Part shown: positions 52,135 to 56,309 of the stretch, one piece after another | How the letters are laid out: the number at the start of each line of letters is the position of its first letter | How positions within the stretch are numbered: position 1 is the stretch's first letter | Assembly (NCBI GenBank): GCA_018262895.1 | Contig: JADFDJ010000014.1 | Span: 1-56,309 of the forward strand | Reading direction: 5' to 3' | DNA from: Methanomassiliicoccus sp. | GTDB lineage: Archaea; Thermoplasmatota; Thermoplasmata; Methanomassiliicoccales; Methanomassiliicoccaceae | Length of the DNA: 56,309 bases | Made by a program: the position numbers and the translations under genes | The notes under the pieces: model-generated | Database searches by the model: none | What the model was told of the DNA's origin: nothing | The model's input: the letters and a program-made list of their open reading frames with translations, nothing else

Positions 52135-53109
52135 TCAGTCTGCGCTGTCCCCGCGGTTCTCCCCCACCAGGACCATGTAGGCCAGCAGGGACTCGAGCTG
52201 GATCCGCTCGTTCGAGCCCTCGACGATGCGGAACTCTATCTCCCCGGTGCGGTCCATGAGCTTCACCTTATCGTAGTCCGATATGTCCAGGTCGAACACC
52301 GTGCGATGGATCTGCTTTATGATATCCTCGCCCGAGAGTCCATAGGATATCATAATCTCGTCCAGGCGGTTCCTGGCAGCGATGAAATCACCGCCGATGG
52401 CGGTCTGCAGGAGTTCCTTCACCTCCTCAGGTCTGGCCGTACCCGTGGTGTGGTATACGAGGTCCACGGTGATGTTCTCGCCCAAGGATGCGGCCACCTG
52501 CAGGGAGTTGACGGCCTTCCTCATATCCCCCTGAGAGACGTGCACCAGGGCTTCCAGGGCGTCGTCGGCTATGGTTAGGTTCTCCAAGCTGGCGATGTGA
52601 CGGAGGTAGTTGCGTACGTCCTCGGCGCGCAGCGGCCGGAAGCGGAACACCGCACATCGGGACTGTATCGGCTCGATTATACGGGAGGAGTAGTTGCACG
52701 AAAGAATAAAACGACAGGTCTTGCTGTACTTCTCCATCGTCCTTCTCAAAGCGGCCTGCGCGTCGCCTGTCAGCGCATCGGCCTCGTCCAGAAATATTAT
52801 CTTGAAGTCCGCGCCCCCGATGGGCGCTGTGCGGGCGAAGTCCTTTATCTTACCACGGACGACATCGATACCTCTCTCGTCCGAGGCGTTGAGTTCGTTA
52901 AAGTTCCCCTTCCAATTATCACCGTAAAGCTCCTTCGCCAGGGCTATGGCGGAGGTCGTCTTCCCGGTCCCGGCCGGACCCGCGAACATGAGGTGAGGTA
53001 GGTTGCGAGCTTGGGCATAGGACTCCAGGCGATCCACGATGTCGCGCTGGCCAATTATGTCCTTCAGGGTCTTGGGCCGGTACTTCTCTATCCATATCTC
53101 ATTCATCAA
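52135..53109 (-). CDS. rfcS: Replication factor C small subunit
   Basis: AAA+ clamp-loader subunit that places PCNA on DNA. WIEKYRPKTLKDIIGQ at the N-terminus, Walker A GPAGTGKTT near 45, Walker B IIFLDEADALT near 108, and the SRC motif (QSRCAVF) near 150. At 324 aa it is the normal size for the archaeal small subunit. Both M1 and M2 are possible starts. Confidence 0.96.
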   Translation of the reverse strand: MMNEIWIEKYRPKTLKDIIGQRDIVDRLESYAQARNLPHLMFAGPAGTGKTTSAIALAKELYGDNWKGNFNELNASDERGIDVVRGKIKDFARTAPIGGADFKIIFLDEADALTGDAQAALRRTMEKYSKTCRFILSCNYSSRIIEPIQSRCAVFRFRPLRAEDVRNYLRHIASLENLTIADDALEALVHVSQGDMRKAVNSLQVAASLGENITVDLVYHTTGTARPEEVKELLQTAIGGDFIAARNRLDEIMISYGLSGEDIIKQIHRTVFDLDISDYDKVKLMDRTGEIEFRIVEGSNERIQLESLLAYMVLVGENRGDSAD

Positions 53110-53167
53110 TGTCAGTTCGCGCTAACGGGATGGAGTCAATTAAATGTTTTCACCGGCCGGCTGAAAG

Positions 53168-53186
53168 TGATATTACACCGATATCA
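53168..53186. promoter_or_regulatory. Inverted repeat in the rfcS / zinc-ribbon divergent region
   Basis: TGATAT and ATATCA, perfect 6-bp arms separated by 7 nt, in the middle of the 219-bp divergent region. A plus-strand TATA-like CTTTATTTAT lies at 53281-53290. Either divergent gene could be regulated by it. Confidence 0.3.
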
Positions 53187-53328
53187 TGATGAGGGTGATC
53201 CCCAAGGGCCAAGACCAATGGCCCATTATTCCGGCTGCCGAGCGCCTGGCAGTTCTGATTAACGCATCTCAACTCAATATCTTTATTTATCCAGCCATTG
53301 GTACAAGCCTCAAGGAGGAGAAGCAGAA

Positions 53329-53823
53329 ATGAACTGTCCAAGTTGTGGAAGGGAATCGGCTCCCGGCGCTAAGTTCTGCGAGAACTGTGGAACGCCGTTA
53401 CCCAGCGAACAAAATTTCCAGGCGACCGGCCAGCAATATGCGCAGGCGCCACCTCAAGCAAACGTGGCACAGCCCCAGTATGGGCCTCCGCCCCAATATG
53501 GGCCCCAGCCGTACGGTCAACCACAGTACGGCCCTCAACCCTATGGCCAGCCAATGTACCCGATGGCGCAGATGAAGAATGCGGGGATCGCTGCGGTGCT
53601 CGCATTCTTGATCGCAGGGCTAGGCCACATCTATCTGGGACTGATAACCAAGGGCATCATGTACATCATACTGATGGTGGTCCTGTGGATCGTCGGTATT
53701 TTCACGTTTGGCATCGGCTTCATCATCTACATAGTGTTCTGGCTGTGGCAGATCTATGATGCCTACAACAAGGCCAATGAGTACAACGCCGCCCTGCAGC
53801 AGACCGGTAGGGCCCCCTGGTAA
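53329..53823 (+). CDS. Zinc-ribbon membrane protein with YGQP repeats
   Basis: A 164-residue protein. Residues 1-21 form a zinc ribbon (CPSC and CENC). A proline/glutamine/tyrosine-rich linker follows, with a 10-residue block PQYGPQPYGQ repeated in tandem at 55-64 and 65-74 (53491-53550). Two or three membrane helices are at about 85-150 (an IAGLGHIYLGL turn suggests a TM2-like fold). It ends in NAALQQTGRAPW, shared with the next gene. Function is unknown. Confidence 0.8.
   Translation: MNCPSCGRESAPGAKFCENCGTPLPSEQNFQATGQQYAQAPPQANVAQPQYGPPPQYGPQPYGQPQYGPQPYGQPMYPMAQMKNAGIAAVLAFLIAGLGHIYLGLITKGIMYIILMVVLWIVGIFTFGIGFIIYIVFWLWQIYDAYNKANEYNAALQQTGRAPW
53491..53550 (+). repeat. Two tandem 30-bp coding repeats
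   Basis: Two adjacent copies of a 10-codon block encoding PQYGPQPYGQ in the linker of the zinc-ribbon membrane protein. The codons differ at several third positions, so the repeat is old or maintained at the protein level. Confidence 0.7.
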
Positions 53824-53926
53824 AAACCATTCCCAACCTTTTTACCATTTCTTCTTTCCAGATTACTTTTATTAAGCGTCGTTAGGATATATCTACTGAC
53901 AGTGCTCCTGTCAGAAGAGATCGAAC

Positions 53927-54415
53927 ATGTTCTGTCCCAACTGTGGAACAAGCCTGCCTGAGGAATCGGCATTCTGCCCCAATTGCGGTTTCGACCTGAA
54001 GAAGGGGACCGCTCCTCCAGCGCAACCATGGCAGCCCAATGTTCAGCAGAGCGCACCCCCTCAATACGGATACTACCTACCGGTCAAGAGCGAGCTCTTG
54101 GCCGTGATCCTAGGCTTCTTCATACCGGGGGCGGGCCACATATACGTGGGCAAGCTAGTCCGTGGTCTGATCTTCATGATCGCGTACTTCTCGTTGAGCA
54201 TCATCTCGGTGTGGGTGGTCTGGAACCAGATTGGCGGCCTCGTGAACACGTCGGACCCTGACGAGATAATGAATGCATTGAGCGGCTCAATGGGCATAAT
54301 AATGCTTATGAGCATCATCACCTTCATCATCTGGATCGTCCAACTGATCGACGTATACATGCTGACTAAAAAATACAACGAGGGGCTGCAGAGGACAGGT
54401 CAGGCACCCTGGTGA
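53927..54415 (+). CDS. Zinc-ribbon membrane protein, paralogue of the preceding gene
   Basis: A 162-residue protein of the same design: zinc ribbon (CPNC twice, residues 3-20), short proline/glutamine-rich linker, then membrane helices beginning with GFFIPGAGHIYVGKL. The C-terminus NEGLQRTGQAPW nearly repeats that of the preceding protein. A TATA-like TTTTATTAAG lies about 55 bp upstream, so it probably has its own promoter. Confidence 0.8.
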   Translation: MFCPNCGTSLPEESAFCPNCGFDLKKGTAPPAQPWQPNVQQSAPPQYGYYLPVKSELLAVILGFFIPGAGHIYVGKLVRGLIFMIAYFSLSIISVWVVWNQIGGLVNTSDPDEIMNALSGSMGIIMLMSIITFIIWIVQLIDVYMLTKKYNEGLQRTGQAPW

Positions 54416-54499
54416 AACCTGCTATGCTACGAGCGATCACGCGACGGTTATGTCTGGAAACGATAGCTCGGCACGCAACGATTAATAGGCCAGACCAAG

Positions 54500-55141
54500 A
54501 TGCCTGGCCACATGGCCTTCCTGGACCTTGACGGCTTGTTCTATTCGGCGACGCTGCTATTCTTCATCTTCGACCCCTTTGCCAGCGTCCCGGTGTTCAT
54601 CGCCATGACCAAAGGTTACGACGAGAAGGCCTTGGTGTCCTGCGCCAACCGCGCTGTTCTGGTGGCAGTGCTGCTGTTCATCATATTCGTTTTCATCGGA
54701 CAACCGCTGCTGGACCTGTTCGGTATCACCGTGGACGGCTTCAGGGTAGCTGGGGGTCTTGTGCTCCTCCTGATGTCGATGGAGATCATATTTGGTCTCA
54801 ATCTCATCCGCTCTGGGGACCAGAACGTCGCCTGGGTCATCATCGCCACCCCCATTCTGACAGGTCCTGGAGTGATAACCACGGCCATCATCCTCGCCGT
54901 GCAGTATAACCCTCTCACAGTGCTGCTGGCAGGCAGCTTTTCCCTGGTGATAACATGGTTCCTCATGCGCAACGCGCATACCGTTACGCGTATCGTCGGA
55001 AACCAGGTCATCGATATCTTCTCCAAGGTAGTGGGACTGCTGATAGCGGCCATGGCCATTGAGTACATGTTCCGGGGGGCCACCGATTGGATGGCCAACA
55101 ACCCACATACCTTACTGAATATCATCATTGGGTTCGTCTGA
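54500..55141 (+). CDS. MarC-family membrane protein
   Basis: A 213-residue membrane protein with six hydrophobic helices. FIFDPFASVPVFIAMT near residue 22 and TPILTGPGVITTAI near 117 are MarC/SNatA family marks. The exact function of the family is uncertain; some members transport small amino acids. The start is ATG 54500 or ATG 54512. Confidence 0.88.
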   Translation: MPGHMAFLDLDGLFYSATLLFFIFDPFASVPVFIAMTKGYDEKALVSCANRAVLVAVLLFIIFVFIGQPLLDLFGITVDGFRVAGGLVLLLMSMEIIFGLNLIRSGDQNVAWVIIATPILTGPGVITTAIILAVQYNPLTVLLAGSFSLVITWFLMRNAHTVTRIVGNQVIDIFSKVVGLLIAAMAIEYMFRGATDWMANNPHTLLNIIIGFV

Positions 55142-55476
55142 GCATTGACCCGGTTATGGGCCATCGTTCAGAGGGTGGGACCCCAGTGTTGCCTTTTTAA
55201 CGAACAGGGGAAGAACCGCTCATTATGGATCACTGGAGGCTCCTAGAGAACGGTCATAATAGGCAATGGGAATCCGGTCACGATCATTGTCCACCTCACA
55301 TGTCGGAGCGATAAGCGTTGACCCCCCAATTGAAGTCGGAACCGAGGGTAGATATTCTATATAATAAGAATTTTTTATTGCTGTAATTAAAAGTGCTGAA
55401 TAATTATTTATAACGATAATCGGCTTAATCATCGTTCTCCCAGCCGTGGCCAGGGAGATAAGGGGGGTAAACGACA
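55142..55476 (+). other. Gene-poor stretch with promoter of the last gene
   Basis: No convincing gene. A 29-codon frame at 55225-55314 with several histidines follows a CTTTTTAAC TATA-like run but has little other support. The right half is AT-rich; a TATA-like TTATTTATAA (55405-55412) fits the promoter of the gene at 55477, which has AAGGGGGG as ribosome site. Confidence 0.5.
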
Positions 55477-56172
55477 ATGGACGAAAAAAACAAGATATTC
55501 GGGTTGACGTATGCGCAGGCATTGGCTGCATTTGCTGCAGTGCTAGGGATCATTGGAATGTTCCTACCATGGTGGTCATTCAGCGCTTATGGCTTTTCCT
55601 CTTCGGTCGGAGGTGGAGGCAAAAGCGCTCTCACAGGATTCCTATGCATAATCGTGTTGGCGATCATATTCTCCGACAAAATAATGAGTCTGATCTCTCA
55701 GTCATCGGGTGGTAGCAACACAACCAATCAGCTGTCCTCGTTCAACAACATGGTCAAATCATTCTCCAACATCATCATGCTCATCATCGGTTTGATCATC
55801 CTTGTGGTGGCATTAGATGCCTTTGGAGTGCTAGGCAGCTATCAGGGAATAGGTCTATGGCTAACGATCATTGCAGGCCTAGGTATCATCGGCTCAGTGG
55901 CCATCAACCTATTGATCTTCAAGGCGCCGCTGATGCCCTCGAACGCTGCTGGGCAGATCCAGAAGGCCTTCAACCAGTCGCCTCCGGCACCTCAGCAGGC
56001 CCCGCCTGTGTATGCTCCTCCGCCAATTCCTCCTGCACCACAGCCCGCTCAGCCCGTGAACCCGGCTCCGACCGTACAGACCGCCCAGGCAATGCCGAAG
56101 ACATGCCCATATTGCTCAGCACCATTGACAGGGGAAAAGTTTTGCGGTAACTGTGGGAACAAGGTGAACTGA
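55477..56172 (+). CDS. Membrane protein with C-terminal zinc ribbon
   Basis: A 231-residue protein with the reverse order of its neighbours: four hydrophobic segments in residues 12-150, then a proline/alanine/glutamine-rich linker (about 168-205), and a zinc ribbon at the end (CPYC and CGNCG). Zinc-ribbon membrane proteins of this kind are common in archaea and mostly uncharacterised. The helix region is not obviously related to that of the two preceding paralogues. TGA stop. Confidence 0.78.
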   Translation: MDEKNKIFGLTYAQALAAFAAVLGIIGMFLPWWSFSAYGFSSSVGGGGKSALTGFLCIIVLAIIFSDKIMSLISQSSGGSNTTNQLSSFNNMVKSFSNIIMLIIGLIILVVALDAFGVLGSYQGIGLWLTIIAGLGIIGSVAINLLIFKAPLMPSNAAGQIQKAFNQSPPAPQQAPPVYAPPPIPPAPQPAQPVNPAPTVQTAQAMPKTCPYCSAPLTGEKFCGNCGNKVN

Positions 56173-56263
56173 TTCAATAAACCTCATTTTTTTTATTTTC
56201 TGGCTTTGACGCTAAACGCGCGTGAAGGGTTCATGTGGATTTCCGCTCTTAAAATTTCTATAG

Positions 56264-56277
56264 AAATATGTATTTTT
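56264..56277. promoter_or_regulatory. 14-bp palindrome near the window end
   Basis: ATTTCTATAGAAAT, a perfect palindrome in an AT-rich stretch. It could be an operator for a gene beyond the window. Confidence 0.3.
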
Positions 56278-56287
56278 AGTAAAATTT

Positions 56288-56302
56288 AAGGTGGCGCACC
56301 TT
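56288..56302. promoter_or_regulatory. Inverted repeat near a promoter at the window end
   Basis: AAGGTG-GCG-CACCTT, perfect 6-bp arms, ending at TTATATACC, which resembles a TATA box. The downstream gene is outside the window. Confidence 0.35.
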
Positions 56303-56309
56303 ATATACC

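Noticed and set aside
55225-55314. 29-codon histidine-containing frame after a TATA-like run
   Set aside because: Too short and without a ribosome site at proper spacing; noted only as a possibility.

Overview
This window is archaeal. It encodes a small replication factor C subunit, ribosomal protein L40e, a G+C-rich set of genes behind TATA-type promoters, NikR, and an archaeal-type topoisomerase I. Nickel and cobalt handling genes (NikR, HypA, HypD, CbiMN), corrinoid-type enzymes and a nitrogenase-like reductase suggest a methanogen or a close relative. The DUF835 response regulator and the general style fit Thermoplasmatota (perhaps Methanomassiliicoccales), but no 16S or mcr gene is present, so this is an inference. 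TAG ends many ordinary genes here, so it is a normal stop codon.

Left third (about 0.5-22 kb): two convergent operons form a large metal-tetrapyrrole island. The plus-strand operon encodes a double-domain BtuF-like binding protein, BtuC, BtuD, a CbiZ-like amidohydrolase, ChlI- and ChlD-like AAA+/VWA chelatase subunits, a fused NifH-NifD-like protein and a second NifD/K-like subunit, nearly all with overlapping start and stop codons. The minus-strand operon encodes two CobN/ChlH-size chelatase subunits flanking an ABC-2 exporter and an isochorismatase-like hydrolase. The two meet at a shared terminator near 12.1 kb. Together they supply the parts list of (bacterio)chlorophyll-type chemistry (three-part chelatase plus a heteromeric nitrogenase-like reductase) in an archaeon with corrinoid uptake. 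This is the best candidate for an undescribed system.

22-34 kb: a second ABC-2 exporter, then cobalt/nickel CbiM-CbiN without CbiQO, a CfbB/CbiA-type a,c-diamide synthase, a zinc-domain-fused cobyric acid synthase and a GATase-less paralogue. These are followed by an AbiV/HEPN-like protein, a decayed 2TM-domain gene and a NatAB-like exporter. A 15-bp operator candidate, TGGA-N7-TCCA, occurs twice before the BtuF-like gene and once before cbiM, and links the two metal/corrinoid loci.

34-56 kb: mostly housekeeping and small accessory genes: a DEAD-box helicase, a CorA-like transporter, hypA-hypD, endonuclease III with a Cys-to-His change at its cluster site, folC, nikR, topA with a lysine-rich tail, a G3E GTPase with a His-tailed partner, OsmC, nicotinate phosphoribosyltransferase, enolase, a DUF835 response regulator, L40e, rfcS, MarC, and a small family of zinc-ribbon membrane proteins. 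No tRNA, rRNA, CRISPR array or insertion sequence was recognised.
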